Assembly (NCBI GenBank): GCA_963821345.1 | Contig: CAWGDM010000003.1 | Span: forward strand, 1 to 64,000 | Direction of reading: 5' to 3' | DNA: 64,000 nt | Source of the DNA: WHSW01 sp963821345 | GTDB lineage: Bacteria; Actinomycetota; Thermoleophilia; Solirubrobacterales; 70-9 | Shown here: piece by piece, positions 36,396-45,544 of the stretch | Layout of the letters: each line of letters starts with the position of its first letter | How positions within the stretch are numbered: the stretch's first letter is position 1 | Made by a program: the position numbers and the translations under genes | The notes under the pieces: generated by a model | Databases searched by the model: none | The model's input: the letters and a program-made list of their open reading frames with translations, nothing else | Told to the model about the DNA's origin: nothing

Positions 36396-37429
36396 TGAAG
36401 ACGGAGACGGTGGGTGAGATCGCGGAGCGCCTGGGGGCGGACCGGGTGCTGGAGCCGCGCGGCTCGCTCCCGCAGCCGGCGCTGCGCCTGGACCCCGGAC
36501 CGCCGGTGCGCCCGTTCGAGCTCGAGCTTGCGGTCGAGCGCCTGTGCCTCGACTCGACCTCGCACCGCGAGATCCGCGAGCGCGCCGCTGGCGACCCGGA
36601 GGCGATGGCGGCGCGGATCCTCGAGATCGTTGCCGCGCGCGGCAAGATGCACAACCCCGGCACCGATTCCGGCGGCATCCTGGTCGGCTCGGTGACCGCC
36701 GCCGGCGACGGCTTCGAGGCACCGCCAGCCGACGGCGAACGGGTCGCGACCCTCGGTTCGCTGACCCTGACCCCCCTGCGCCTGGACGCGGTCACCGGCC
36801 TCGACCCCGACTCCGCCCAGGTCGAGGTCGACGGCACCGCCTACGTGTTCGAGCGCGCCGGCTGGGCGCCGATGCCCGCCGACATCCCGTTCGAGCGCGC
36901 GGTCGAGATCCTCGACGTCTGCGCGGCCGCCAACCAGGTCGCCGAGCTCACCCCCGAGGGCGGGACGGTCTGCGTGCTCGGCGCCGGGCACGCGGGCAAG
37001 CTTGCGCTGGCGGCGGCCCAGGACGCGGCGTCGGTACTTGTGGCCGTAGACGTCGACCCGGTGGCGGTCGAACGGGTCGCCGAGGCCGGGCTGTGCGACA
37101 TCGCGGTGGCCGCCGACCTGCGTGACCCGCTGGCGGCGCTGGAGACGGTGCGGGCGGCCGGGGCGCCGCCCGCCGACCTGACCGTGGTCGTGGTCAACGC
37201 CACCGGCTGCGAGCCGGCGGCGATGCTGCTGACCGCCGACGACGGGACGGTGCTGCTGTTCTCGATGGCGACCAGCTTCTCGGCCGCGGCCCTGGCCGCT
37301 GACGGGATCGGCAGCGGCGCGCGGATGGTGATCGGCTCCGGCCGGGCCCCAGACCGCGGCGCGCTGGCGCTCGAGCTGGCGCGCGGCTCGGGGCCGCTGC
37401 GGCGGGCGATCGGATTGGAGGACGGCTGA
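36395..37429 (+). CDS. kdd: L-erythro-3,5-diaminohexanoate dehydrogenase
   Basis: Oxidatively deaminates 3,5-diaminohexanoate to 3-keto-5-aminohexanoate, a step of lysine degradation by way of beta-lysine. The 344-residue protein has the family motif GKMHNPGTDSGGILVGSV near residue 86, LAVERLCLDSTSHREI, and a Rossmann domain VCVLGAGHAGKLALAAAQ at about residue 192. It is followed one base later by the kce gene, its partner in known lysine-fermentation clusters. The aminomutases that make its substrate are not in the window, so the diamino acid may come from elsewhere or be imported. First gene of a ten-gene overlapping operon. Confidence 0.87.
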   Translation: MKTETVGEIAERLGADRVLEPRGSLPQPALRLDPGPPVRPFELELAVERLCLDSTSHREIRERAAGDPEAMAARILEIVAARGKMHNPGTDSGGILVGSVTAAGDGFEAPPADGERVATLGSLTLTPLRLDAVTGLDPDSAQVEVDGTAYVFERAGWAPMPADIPFERAVEILDVCAAANQVAELTPEGGTVCVLGAGHAGKLALAAAQDAASVLVAVDVDPVAVERVAEAGLCDIAVAADLRDPLAALETVRAAGAPPADLTVVVVNATGCEPAAMLLTADDGTVLLFSMATSFSAAALAADGIGSGARMVIGSGRAPDRGALALELARGSGPLRRAIGLEDG

Positions 37430-37430
37430 G

Positions 37431-38267
37431 ATGAGCCCGAGCAAGGCCTGGAACGCCGACCCGGTCGTGCTCACCTGCGCGATCACCGGCGCGGACGTGT
37501 TTCGCGACAACAACCCGAACATCCCCTACACGACGCAGGAGATCGCCGAGTCGACGATCGGCGCCGCCGAGGCCGGGGCGACGGTCGCCCACCTGCACGT
37601 GCGCGAGGACGACGGTACCCCGAGCGGCCGTCCGGAGCTGTTCGTCGACGCGATCGACCGAATCCGCGCCGGCTCTCAGATCCTGACGATGGTCTCGACC
37701 GGCGGTGCCAACGACATGACGATCGAGGAGCGGACCACGGGACTGGAGGCGAAGCCCGACATCTCTGGGGTCGAGTCAGGCTCGATGAACTTCGGCGACG
37801 AGACCTTCATCACCCCGCCGCCGGCGGGGCGCGGGATCGTCGAGCGCGCGACCTCGATGGGGATCGCGCTCGAGGTCGAGTGCTTCGACGTCGGCCACGT
37901 GGTCAGCGCGGTGCGCTGGATCGAGCAGGGGGTGCTCGAGGCGCCGATGCGGATCAACCTCGTCTTCGGGGTGCCGGGCGGGATCGACGCCAGCCCCGAG
38001 GCGCTCGACGCGATGCGGCGCCCGCTGCCGCCCGAGACCTTCTGGACCGTGACCTGCATCGGCCGTCACCACCAGCGGATGCTCGCCCTCGCGCTGCTCA
38101 ACGGAGCGCCGGGGATCCGCACCGGACTCGAGGATGTCGCCTACATCGCCAGGGGCGAGCTGGCGCCGTCGAACGCCGCCCTGGTCGAGATGGCGGTCGG
38201 GCTGACCAGGACCCTCGGCCGCGAGGTCGCGACCCAGGATGAGACCCGGGAGCTTCTGAACCTGTGA
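37431..38267 (+). CDS. kce: 3-keto-5-aminohexanoate cleavage enzyme (BKACE family)
   Basis: Cleaves 3-keto-5-aminohexanoate with acetyl-CoA to acetoacetate and 3-aminobutyryl-CoA. This 278-residue TIM-barrel zinc enzyme has the metal-binding HLHVR (His54, His56) after IGAAEAGATVA, the N-terminal CAITGA, the MVSTGGANDMT loop, SGSMNFGD, and GAPGIRTGLEDVAYI with the third zinc ligand region. The family contains enzymes for other beta-keto acids, but adjacency to kdd makes the lysine-pathway reaction the best call. ATG 37431 follows directly after the kdd stop. Confidence 0.88.
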   Translation: MSPSKAWNADPVVLTCAITGADVFRDNNPNIPYTTQEIAESTIGAAEAGATVAHLHVREDDGTPSGRPELFVDAIDRIRAGSQILTMVSTGGANDMTIEERTTGLEAKPDISGVESGSMNFGDETFITPPPAGRGIVERATSMGIALEVECFDVGHVVSAVRWIEQGVLEAPMRINLVFGVPGGIDASPEALDAMRRPLPPETFWTVTCIGRHHQRMLALALLNGAPGIRTGLEDVAYIARGELAPSNAALVEMAVGLTRTLGREVATQDETRELLNL

Positions 38268-38869
38268 CCGAGGCCGCCGTGATCAGCCCCCGACGCGGAG
38301 CGGCCACCCGCGAGGCGATCCACTCGGCGGCGATCGAGCTCTTCGGCCAGCGCGGCTACCACGCGACCTCGATGCGCGCGCTGGCCTCGGCGGCTCGGGT
38401 GCAGCCGGCGGCGATCTACCACTGGTATCCGAGCAAGGAGGCGATCCTGGTCCAGCTCCAGGACGACTTCATGGACCAGCTCACCGAGCGGGTCGAGACC
38501 GCGATCTCCGGCCAGGATCGCCCGGCGCTGAAGCTCGCCGCCGCGGTTCGCGAGCACGTCGTCTTCCACGGACTGCACCGGATGGAGGCGTTCGTCACCG
38601 ACTCCGAAATCAGGGCGCTCAGCGGAGACGCGCGGGCGGCGCTGATCGCCCGCCGCGACGCTTACGAGCGGGTCTTCGGCGACCTGATCGAGGCGGGAAT
38701 TGCCGACGGCTCGCTGCGCTGCTCCCATCCGCATGTGGCGACCTGCGCGATCCTGCTGCAGTGCACGGGGGTGGCGCTGTGGTTCGACCCATCCGGGCCT
38801 CTGTCGCTAGAACAGGTGGCGGACCTGCACGTGGAGCTGGTGCTCGGCTCGCTCGGTCGGCGAGCATGA
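38264..38869 (+). CDS. TetR-family transcriptional regulator
   Basis: A 201-residue one-component repressor. The N-terminal helix-turn-helix reads TREAIHSAAIELFGQRGYHA, then SMRALASAARVQPAAIYHWY and PSKEAILVQL. The C-terminal ligand domain (VREHVVFHGLHRMEAFVTD) resembles TetR regulators of CoA or fatty-acid related pathways. GTG 38264 overlaps the kce stop (GTGA), and the stop overlaps the next start (ATGA). It probably controls the operon through the TGAACG-type sites at 36300 and 36382. Confidence 0.87.
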   Translation: MTEAAVISPRRGAATREAIHSAAIELFGQRGYHATSMRALASAARVQPAAIYHWYPSKEAILVQLQDDFMDQLTERVETAISGQDRPALKLAAAVREHVVFHGLHRMEAFVTDSEIRALSGDARAALIARRDAYERVFGDLIEAGIADGSLRCSHPHVATCAILLQCTGVALWFDPSGPLSLEQVADLHVELVLGSLGRRA

Positions 38870-39822
38870 CCGAGCGGATCAAGCCGCCGGCGCTGCCGGA
38901 GAAGGCGCGGATCGCCGTCGTCGCCCCGTCGAGCCCGCCGCAGATCCGCTCCGAGTCCGAGCAGGCCCAGGCCTACTTCGAGGCCCGCGGGCATGAGGTC
39001 GTGTTCGGCGAGCACGTGCGCAAGGTCCACGGTTACCTCGCCGGCACCGACGCCGAGCGCGCCGCCGACCTGCAGTGGGCGCTTTCGGAGCCCGGGATCG
39101 ACATGGTCCATCTGATGTGTGGCGGCTACGGCGCCGCGCGCTTGCACGACCTGATCGACTGGGACGCGGTCGGCGACCCGCGAATCGTCTGCGGGTTCTC
39201 GGACATCACGGCGCTCCACCTTGCGCTCGCCGCCCACGCCGGCTGGGTGACCTTCTACGGTCCGACCTTCTCGCGCTTCACGCGCCGCAGGAAGGGGCTC
39301 ACCAAGGAGACCGAGGAGTGGTTCCACCGGGCCTTCAAGCCCGAGCCCCTGGGCCGCGTGTTCGAGGATCCCGAGGATCCATATGTGCTCACCGTCGGTG
39401 GCGGCAGTGCTGAGGCGCCACTGGCCGGCGGCTGTCTGACCCTGCTCAGCGCCAGCATCGGTACCCCGTTCGAGGTTCAGACCGACGGTTGTGTGCTAAT
39501 GGTCGAGGACCTGAACACCGACGAGTACCTGATCGACACGCTGCTCACCCACCTGATCCGCGCCGGCAAGCTCGACAACGTCGCCGGGTTCGTGTTCGGT
39601 ACCGACGTCAACCTGTTCAGCCGTACGCCGCCGGAGGGCTCTGAATCGACGCTGTCGATCGAGGAGCTGCTCGACGAGCTGATCGGCCCGCTCGGGATCC
39701 CGGCGATCGCCAACGTCCCGCTCGGCCACGGCAAGCACCTGGCGACGATGCCGCTTGGGGTGGCCGCGCGGATCGACGGCGATGCGAAGACGCTCGAGAT
39801 CATGGAGGCTGCGGTTCTGTGA
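38866..39822 (+). CDS. S66-family peptidase (LD-carboxypeptidase/MccF-like)
   Basis: A 318-residue serine peptidase without a signal peptide, so cytoplasmic. Family motifs: MCGGYGAARLHDLIDWD, the nucleophile elbow IVCGFSDITALHLAL (Ser in GFSD), VTFYGPTFSRF, the catalytic Glu in LMVEDLNTDEYLID and the His region ANVPLGHGKHL. The triad Ser/Glu/His appears complete. LD-carboxypeptidases cut the L-Lys/DAP-D-Ala bond of murein tetrapeptides; MccF relatives cut aminoacyl-nucleotide toxins. In this peptide-import operon either would process an imported peptide. ATG overlaps the TetR stop. Confidence 0.85.
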   Translation: MTERIKPPALPEKARIAVVAPSSPPQIRSESEQAQAYFEARGHEVVFGEHVRKVHGYLAGTDAERAADLQWALSEPGIDMVHLMCGGYGAARLHDLIDWDAVGDPRIVCGFSDITALHLALAAHAGWVTFYGPTFSRFTRRRKGLTKETEEWFHRAFKPEPLGRVFEDPEDPYVLTVGGGSAEAPLAGGCLTLLSASIGTPFEVQTDGCVLMVEDLNTDEYLIDTLLTHLIRAGKLDNVAGFVFGTDVNLFSRTPPEGSESTLSIEELLDELIGPLGIPAIANVPLGHGKHLATMPLGVAARIDGDAKTLEIMEAAVL

Positions 39823-39869
39823 GGCGGAGCGAAGCGAAGCCGAGGCGCGCCGCCGTTGAGGCGCCTTAC

Positions 39870-41672
39870 ATGAGACGGCTGGTGCTGGCGTTCGCGGTTG
39901 CGGTGGCGGTGATCGGCGCCGCGATCCCGGCGATGGCGCAGGACGAGCCCTCCAGCGACGACAGCGTCCTGCGGATCGGCTGGGCGCAGGACCCGCAGAC
40001 GCTGAACCCGTTCGTCGGCCTCGACGAGGAGGACTACAACGTCTGGGCGATGAACTGGGACCTGCTCGTCAACTTCAACCCCAAGGACCTCTCGCCGGCG
40101 CCCGGGATCGCGAAGAGCTGGACCGTCTCGGACGACAAGAAGACGATCACCTTCAAGCTCGACCCCGACGCGAAGTGGTCGGACGGCAAGCCGATCACCT
40201 CGGCCGACGTCAAGTGGTCGCTGGAGACGCTGGGGTCCGAGGGAGACCTGTTCACCAACTACACCAGCAACGTGACTCGGATCGACACGCCCGACCCGTA
40301 CACGGTCGTGATCCACACCTCGAAGCCCGACGCGCGGATCATCGGCGGGCTGTTCATCTACATCCTGCCGAAGCACATCTGGGGCGAGGTGCCGCTCAAG
40401 GACCTGACCGGGACCTACAAGCCGGACCTGCCGCTGGTCGGAAGCGGCCCGTACATCGTCACCGAGTACGAGCACGGGCGGATCATCCGGATGGAGCGAA
40501 ACCCGGAGTTCCGCGGTCCCGAGCCCGCCTTCGACCAGGTCCAATACATCAAGTACGGGACCCAGGACGCGGTCGAGCGCGCGCTGCAGCTGGGCGAGGT
40601 CGACGCCGTGGTCGAGGTCAGCTCGAGCAACTTCGCCCGGCTCGGCGACGAGCCGAACATCGAGACGGTCGCCAGCGCATCGCCGTCCTACACCGAGCTC
40701 GCCTTCAACCTCTGCCCGGCCGACAAGTGCCCAGACGCGCAGTTCAACCCGGCGGTCCAGGACCGCGACGTGCGCCAGGCGATCGCCTACGCGATCGACC
40801 GCGAGCGGATCAACACGATCGCCGCCCGCGACACCTCGTTCCCCGCCCACGGGATCCTGCCCGAGTTCTACAAGTCCTTCTACGAGATCCCCGAGCAGGA
40901 CTACCCGTACGACCCCGAGATGGGCAACCAGATCCTCGACGACGCGGGCTGGGTGATGGGCGATGACGGGGTCCGCGAGAAGGACGGCGAGCGGCTCGAG
41001 TTCGACCTCTACGTGCGCTCGGAGTCGACGTACAACATCCAGGCAGCGAAGCTCGTCGCCGAGGAGGCGAAGGAGATCGGCGTCCAGTTCAACGTCCAGG
41101 TGGTCAGCGTCGACAAGCTCACCGACCTGACGATCCGCAAGGTCGACGGCAAGCCGGCACCCGACTTCGACACCTTCATCTGGGGCTGGGGCGGCGACCC
41201 CTATGACCCGAGCTTCCTGCTCAGCCTCTTCCTCAGCACCGAGATCGGCGGGCTCTCGGACTCCTTCTACGACAACCCCGCATACGACAAGCTGTTCGCG
41301 GAGCAGGCGGGGACCTTCGACGTCGCCCAGCGCAAGGAGATCATCAAGCGGATGGTCGCGATCACCCAGCGCGACCTGCCCTACATCGTGCTCACCTACG
41401 ACGCCAACCTGCAGGCGTATCGAACCGACGCGATCGACAACGTCACGCTCTCCTGCCCGGAGGGCGAGACCGGCGACATCATCTGCGAGCAGGTCGGCTA
41501 CGCGCCGCTACTGACGATGACTCCGGCCGCCGGGTCGGGCTCGGGCGACGGCGGAGGCCAGTCGCCCGGCCTCGCGGTCGTCGCCGCGATCGTCTTCGGG
41601 GTCGGCGGCTGGATGCTGGGCGCGCGCCAGAGCCGCAAGCGCGAACGCGAACCGCTCGAGCTCCCGGAGTAA
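39870..41672 (+). CDS. Peptide ABC transporter substrate-binding protein (family 5)
   Basis: A 600-residue extracytoplasmic solute-binding protein. Signal peptide MRRLVLAFAVAVAVIGAAIP ends near AMAQDE and lacks a lipobox cysteine. The mature part has LRIGWAQDPQTLNPFVGLDE, SWTVSDDKKTITFKLDPDAK, RQAIAYAIDRERINTIA and DFDTFIWGWGGDPYDPSFLL, as in DppA/OppA proteins. It instead ends with a C-terminal transmembrane helix (LAVVAAIVFGVGGWMLGA) and a basic tail, anchoring it at the C-terminus. ATG 39870 follows GAGGCG; GTG 39819 overlaps the upstream stop and is an alternative. Three permease/ATPase genes follow. Confidence 0.88.
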   Translation: MRRLVLAFAVAVAVIGAAIPAMAQDEPSSDDSVLRIGWAQDPQTLNPFVGLDEEDYNVWAMNWDLLVNFNPKDLSPAPGIAKSWTVSDDKKTITFKLDPDAKWSDGKPITSADVKWSLETLGSEGDLFTNYTSNVTRIDTPDPYTVVIHTSKPDARIIGGLFIYILPKHIWGEVPLKDLTGTYKPDLPLVGSGPYIVTEYEHGRIIRMERNPEFRGPEPAFDQVQYIKYGTQDAVERALQLGEVDAVVEVSSSNFARLGDEPNIETVASASPSYTELAFNLCPADKCPDAQFNPAVQDRDVRQAIAYAIDRERINTIAARDTSFPAHGILPEFYKSFYEIPEQDYPYDPEMGNQILDDAGWVMGDDGVREKDGERLEFDLYVRSESTYNIQAAKLVAEEAKEIGVQFNVQVVSVDKLTDLTIRKVDGKPAPDFDTFIWGWGGDPYDPSFLLSLFLSTEIGGLSDSFYDNPAYDKLFAEQAGTFDVAQRKEIIKRMVAITQRDLPYIVLTYDANLQAYRTDAIDNVTLSCPEGETGDIICEQVGYAPLLTMTPAAGSGSGDGGGQSPGLAVVAAIVFGVGGWMLGARQSRKREREPLELPE

Positions 41673-41675
41673 CGC

Positions 41676-42644
41676 GTGTCGGCTCGCTGGCTCGCGGGGA
41701 AGGTGGCGGCGGCACTGCTGACCCTGCTGTTCGTGCTCGTCTTCAACTTCTTCCTCTTCCGGGTGATGGGCGACCCGACGACGCAGCTGGCGCGGCTGCC
41801 GGGTTCGACCCCGGCCGAGATCGAGAAACTGAAGGCCGACTACGGACTCGACAAGCCGCTCGCCGGCCAGTTCGTCGACTACATGGGCGACACGGTGCGG
41901 CTCGACCTCGGGGTCAGCCAGCGCTCGCGCCAGCCGGTCTGGGACGAGATCAAGGACGCGCTGCCCTGGACCCTGCTGCTCGTCGGGGTCGGCACGCTGG
42001 CGGCGACGCTGCTCGGCAGCTGGCTGGGGGTGATCGCCGCGACTCGGCGCGGCAAGCGGACCGACGACGGCCTGCTCAGCTTCAGCCTGTTCACCTACGC
42101 GGCGCCCGAGTACTGGATCGGGATCATCCTGATCCTCGTCTTCGCGGTCTGGATACCGATCTTCCCGGCCGGGTTGCAGATGTCGCCGGGGGTGGAGTTC
42201 AACAGCTGGTGGGCGCAGGCGACCGACGTCCTCGACCACCTGATCCTGCCGGCGACGGCGATGACCCTGATGTTGCTGGGCCAGTACTTCCTGATCATGC
42301 GCTCGTCGATGGTCGACGTGCTGACCGAGGACTTCGTCACCGTGAAGCGCGCAACCGGCCTGCCCTGGGACCGGGTGGTGCGCAGCCACGCGGTCCCCAA
42401 CGCGCTGCTGCCGCTGGTGACGATCTCGGCGATCCAGTTCGGCGCCGTCGCCGGCGGTGCGATCACGATCGAGACGATCTTCTCCTGGCCTGGGCTCGGC
42501 GAGCTCAGCTTCCAGGCGATCAACGACAAGGACTTCCCGGTCCTCGAGGGCACCTTCCTGGTCTTCTCGGTCGGCGTGATCCTCGCCAACCTGATCGCCG
42601 ACTGCCTCTACTTCTACCTCGACCCGAGGGTGCAGTCACGATGA
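41676..42644 (+). CDS. Peptide ABC transporter permease (DppB type)
   Basis: A 322-residue integral membrane permease with six helices: an N-terminal helix (AALLTLLFVLVFNFFLF), the LPGSTPAEIEKLKADYGLDK periplasmic domain and the five-helix core. The ABC-interaction (EAA-type) loop reads TVKRATGLPWDRVVRSHAVP with the conserved HAVPNALLP following. GTG 41676 lies 3 bp after the binding-protein stop. Works with the next permease and the fused ATPase to import peptides. Confidence 0.9.
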   Translation: MSARWLAGKVAAALLTLLFVLVFNFFLFRVMGDPTTQLARLPGSTPAEIEKLKADYGLDKPLAGQFVDYMGDTVRLDLGVSQRSRQPVWDEIKDALPWTLLLVGVGTLAATLLGSWLGVIAATRRGKRTDDGLLSFSLFTYAAPEYWIGIILILVFAVWIPIFPAGLQMSPGVEFNSWWAQATDVLDHLILPATAMTLMLLGQYFLIMRSSMVDVLTEDFVTVKRATGLPWDRVVRSHAVPNALLPLVTISAIQFGAVAGGAITIETIFSWPGLGELSFQAINDKDFPVLEGTFLVFSVGVILANLIADCLYFYLDPRVQSR

Positions 42645-42659
42645 GCTTGGGAGGCGATC

Positions 42660-43565
42660 ATGGGCGGTGAGCAGGCCGGCGCCGCGGTCGAGGTCTTCGC
42701 GCAGCCCGAGTTCGGCGACGATCGCGAGCCGAGCATCCGCCGGATGCTGCTCGGCAACTGGCGCGGGCGCTTCGGGGTCGCGATCCTCTCCCTGGCGGTG
42801 TTCGTCGCCGTGTTCGGCTCGGTGCTCGCACCGTACGACCCGAATGCGTCGAGCCTGGACGTGCTGCAGCCGCCGAGCTGGTCACACATCCTCGGAACGA
42901 CCGAGAACGGAGCCGACGTCTTCTCGCAGATCCTGGTCGGCGCCCGGGTCTCGATCGTCGTCGGCTTCGCGGCGGCGATCATCTCCGCGGTCGTCGGCTC
43001 GGTCGTCGGGCTGACCGGCGGCTACTTCGGCGGCTGGACCGACAAGATCCTCGACTCGCTCGAGAACTGGTTCCTGGTCATTCCCACGCTGCCGCTGATG
43101 ATCGTCCTGGCGCGGCTGCTGAACCCGTCGCTGATCGTCCTGATCGCGGTGATCGGGCTGACGTCCTGGGCGGGGACCGGGCGGATCGTCCGCGCCCAGG
43201 TGCTCACCCTGCGAGAGCGCGCGTTCGTCGAGCGGGCCCGGGCGCTCGGAGCCGGCGACACCTACATCATCAAGACCCACATCCTCCCGAACACGCTGCC
43301 GCTGATCTTCGCCAACACGGTGCTGATCGTCGCGGTCGCGATCCTCTCCGAGGCGGCGCTTTCGTTCCTCGGCCTCGGCGACCCGACCCGGATCTCGTGG
43401 GGGACGATGCTCGAGAACGCCTTCGAGTCCGGCGCCCCGAGCCAGGGTGCGTGGTGGTACGTCGTCCCGCCCGGCCTCTGCATCACGATCGTCGTGCTCG
43501 CGGTCGCGATGCTCGGGTACCTGCTCGAGGAGTACGTCAACCCGCGGCTAAGGGACGAGCGGTGA
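42660..43565 (+). CDS. Peptide ABC transporter permease (DppC type)
   Basis: A 301-residue permease of the OppC/DppC group. Features: the N-terminal cytoplasmic RRMLLGNWRGRFGVAILSL, HILGTTENGADVFSQILVGA (the GTDxxGRD-like motif), and the EAA loop ERARALGAGDTYIIKTHILP with NTLPLIF. The C-terminus SFLGLGDPTRISWGTMLENA is typical. Its stop overlaps the ATPase start (GTGA), so the subunits are translationally coupled. ATG 42660 is the start chosen. Confidence 0.9.
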   Translation: MGGEQAGAAVEVFAQPEFGDDREPSIRRMLLGNWRGRFGVAILSLAVFVAVFGSVLAPYDPNASSLDVLQPPSWSHILGTTENGADVFSQILVGARVSIVVGFAAAIISAVVGSVVGLTGGYFGGWTDKILDSLENWFLVIPTLPLMIVLARLLNPSLIVLIAVIGLTSWAGTGRIVRAQVLTLRERAFVERARALGAGDTYIIKTHILPNTLPLIFANTVLIVAVAILSEAALSFLGLGDPTRISWGTMLENAFESGAPSQGAWWYVVPPGLCITIVVLAVAMLGYLLEEYVNPRLRDER

Positions 43566-45544
43566 CGAGCGGCGAGAAACTGCTCGAGGTCCGTGACCTG
43601 CACGTCCGCTATCGCTCGCACGCGATCGTCGACGGGGTCGACCTCGAGATCGCAGCGGGCGAGGCGGTCGGCCTCGCGGGCGAGTCCGGGTGCGGCAAGA
43701 CGACGACGGCGCTGGCGATGATGAAGCTGCTGCCGCCGGCGCTCGAGCAGTCGGGGTCGATCACCCTGCGGCCGCCCGGGGTCGAGCCGATCAACATCGG
43801 CCGGCGCACCGAGCGCGGAATGGGCCTGGTCCGCTGGCGTCACATCTCGCTCGTCTTCCAGGGCGCGATGAACTCGCTCGACCCGGTGCAGCGGGTCGAC
43901 GACCAGATCGCCGAGGCAATTCAGCTGCACGAGCGGGTCGCGTCGAAGGCCGCCCTGGGCGAGCGGATCGACGAGCTGCTGACGACCGTGGGGATCACGC
44001 CGGGCCTCGGGCGCCGCTACGCCCACCAGCTCTCCGGCGGCCAGCGCCAGCGGGTGATGATCGCCCTGGCGCTCGCCTGCCGGCCCTCGCTGGTGATCGC
44101 CGACGAGCCGACGACGGCGCTCGACGTGGTCATGCAGGCGCAGGTCCTGCAGCTGCTCGAGCGGCTTCGCGAGCAGCTCGGCCTGGCCCTGATCCTGATC
44201 TCGCACGACCTCGGCGCGCTGGCCGAGACCTGCGACCGGATCTGCGTCATGTACGCGGGACGGGTGGTCGAGCAGGGGTCGGTGGAGTCGGTCTTCGGGT
44301 CGCCCCAGCACCCGTACACGAAGCGACTGCTCGACACGCTGCCGGTGATCGGCGGCGACCGCGCGCTGGCGGCGCCGATCCCCGGTGGCCCACCCGACCC
44401 CGGGGAGCTGCCTGAGGGCTGCCGCTTTGCGCCCCGCTGCCCCTACGCCGCCGAGCGCTGCGATCAGGATCCTCCGCTGCGCGAGGTGGCCCCCGGCCAC
44501 GGCGCCGCCTGCCACTACTCGCCCTGGAGCGAGTGGCCGGAGGTCAAGCCGGCGACCGCGGAGACGGTGCGGATGACCGACAGCCTGCTCGAGGCCCGCG
44601 ACGTCGAGGTCCAGTTCGGCTCGCGGGGCACCGTCGCCCGGGCCCTCGACGGCGTCTCGCTCGACTGGCGCCGCGGCGAGATCCTCGGCGTCGTCGGCGA
44701 GTCGGGCTGCGGCAAGTCGACCCTGGCCCGGACGCTGCTCGGCCTGCAGCCGGCGGTCGGCGGCACCGTCGCCCTGGACGGCGCCGGGGTCGACGGCCGC
44801 CAGGTGAGGGCCGAGCTGCGCCGCCGGGTGCAGATGATCTTCCAGGACCCCTACCAGACGCTCAACCCGCGCCAGCGGGTGAGGGCGATCGTCTCCGAGC
44901 CGCTGGTGGTCCAGAAGGTCGCCGGGGACGAGCGCGATGATCGCGTCCGCCGGGCGCTGACCGACGTCGGCCTCGACCCGGAGCGCTTCCTCGATCGCTA
45001 CCCCCACCAGCTCTCCGGCGGCCAGCGCCAGCGGGCCGCGATCGCCGCGGCGCTGGTGCTGGAGCCCGAGGGGCTGATCTGCGACGAGCCGGTCTCGATG
45101 CTCGACGCCTCGGTCCGCGCGCAGATCCTCGCCGTCCTGGTCGAGCTCCAGAAGCGCCGCGAGCTGGCGCTGCTGTTCATCACCCACGACCTCAGCCTCG
45201 CCTGGTCGCTATGCGACCGGCTCGCGGTCATGTACCTGGGCCGGGTGGTCGAGCAGGGACGGGCCACCGACGTGATCGAGCACCCGCAGCATCCCTACAC
45301 CCAGGCGCTGGTTGACGCGGTGCCGGTCCCGGCGGCCGGTGGCGGCGGCCGGCGCGAGCTGCTCGGCGGCGAGCTTCCCGACGCCACCGATGTGCCGACG
45401 GGATGTCGCTTCCACCCGCGCTGCCCGCGCCGCTTCGCGCCCTGCGACAAGATCGACCCGTCGCTGATCGCCGCCGGCGCCCCAGACCAGCTCGCCGCCT
45501 GCCTGCTCCACGATCCCGAGCACGCCGGCGAGGCACATGGCTGA
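43562..45544 (+). CDS. Fused peptide ABC transporter ATPase (DppD-DppF type)
   Basis: A 660-residue protein with two complete ABC ATPase domains. Domain 1: Walker A GESGCGKTTTALAMM (~residue 41), signature HQLSGGQRQRVMIALALA, Walker B LVIADEPTTALD, and the C-terminal oligopeptide motif PGELPEGCRFAPRCPYAAER with Fe-S-type cysteines. Domain 2: Walker A GESGCGKSTLARTLL (~residue 379), signature HQLSGGQRQRAAIAAALV, Walker B ICDEPVSMLDA and GCRFHPRCPRRFAPC. Usually DppD and DppF are separate genes. An internal GTG and ATG near 44568-44574 precede the second domain, so a separate second product is conceivable. Confidence 0.9.
   Translation: MTSGEKLLEVRDLHVRYRSHAIVDGVDLEIAAGEAVGLAGESGCGKTTTALAMMKLLPPALEQSGSITLRPPGVEPINIGRRTERGMGLVRWRHISLVFQGAMNSLDPVQRVDDQIAEAIQLHERVASKAALGERIDELLTTVGITPGLGRRYAHQLSGGQRQRVMIALALACRPSLVIADEPTTALDVVMQAQVLQLLERLREQLGLALILISHDLGALAETCDRICVMYAGRVVEQGSVESVFGSPQHPYTKRLLDTLPVIGGDRALAAPIPGGPPDPGELPEGCRFAPRCPYAAERCDQDPPLREVAPGHGAACHYSPWSEWPEVKPATAETVRMTDSLLEARDVEVQFGSRGTVARALDGVSLDWRRGEILGVVGESGCGKSTLARTLLGLQPAVGGTVALDGAGVDGRQVRAELRRRVQMIFQDPYQTLNPRQRVRAIVSEPLVVQKVAGDERDDRVRRALTDVGLDPERFLDRYPHQLSGGQRQRAAIAAALVLEPEGLICDEPVSMLDASVRAQILAVLVELQKRRELALLFITHDLSLAWSLCDRLAVMYLGRVVEQGRATDVIEHPQHPYTQALVDAVPVPAAGGGGRRELLGGELPDATDVPTGCRFHPRCPRRFAPCDKIDPSLIAAGAPDQLAACLLHDPEHAGEAHG

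Noticed and set aside
39477..40850. 457-codon antisense frame over the S66 peptidase and solute-binding protein
   Set aside because: Shadow of well-supported sense genes; translation is low-complexity RV/D-rich sequence.
43262..45187. 641-codon open frame antisense to the transporter permease and ATPase genes
   Set aside because: GC-rich third positions keep the antisense frame open; the sense strand carries unmistakable ABC ATPase motifs and the antisense product is compositionally biased (His/Arg/Gly/Asp) with no family features.
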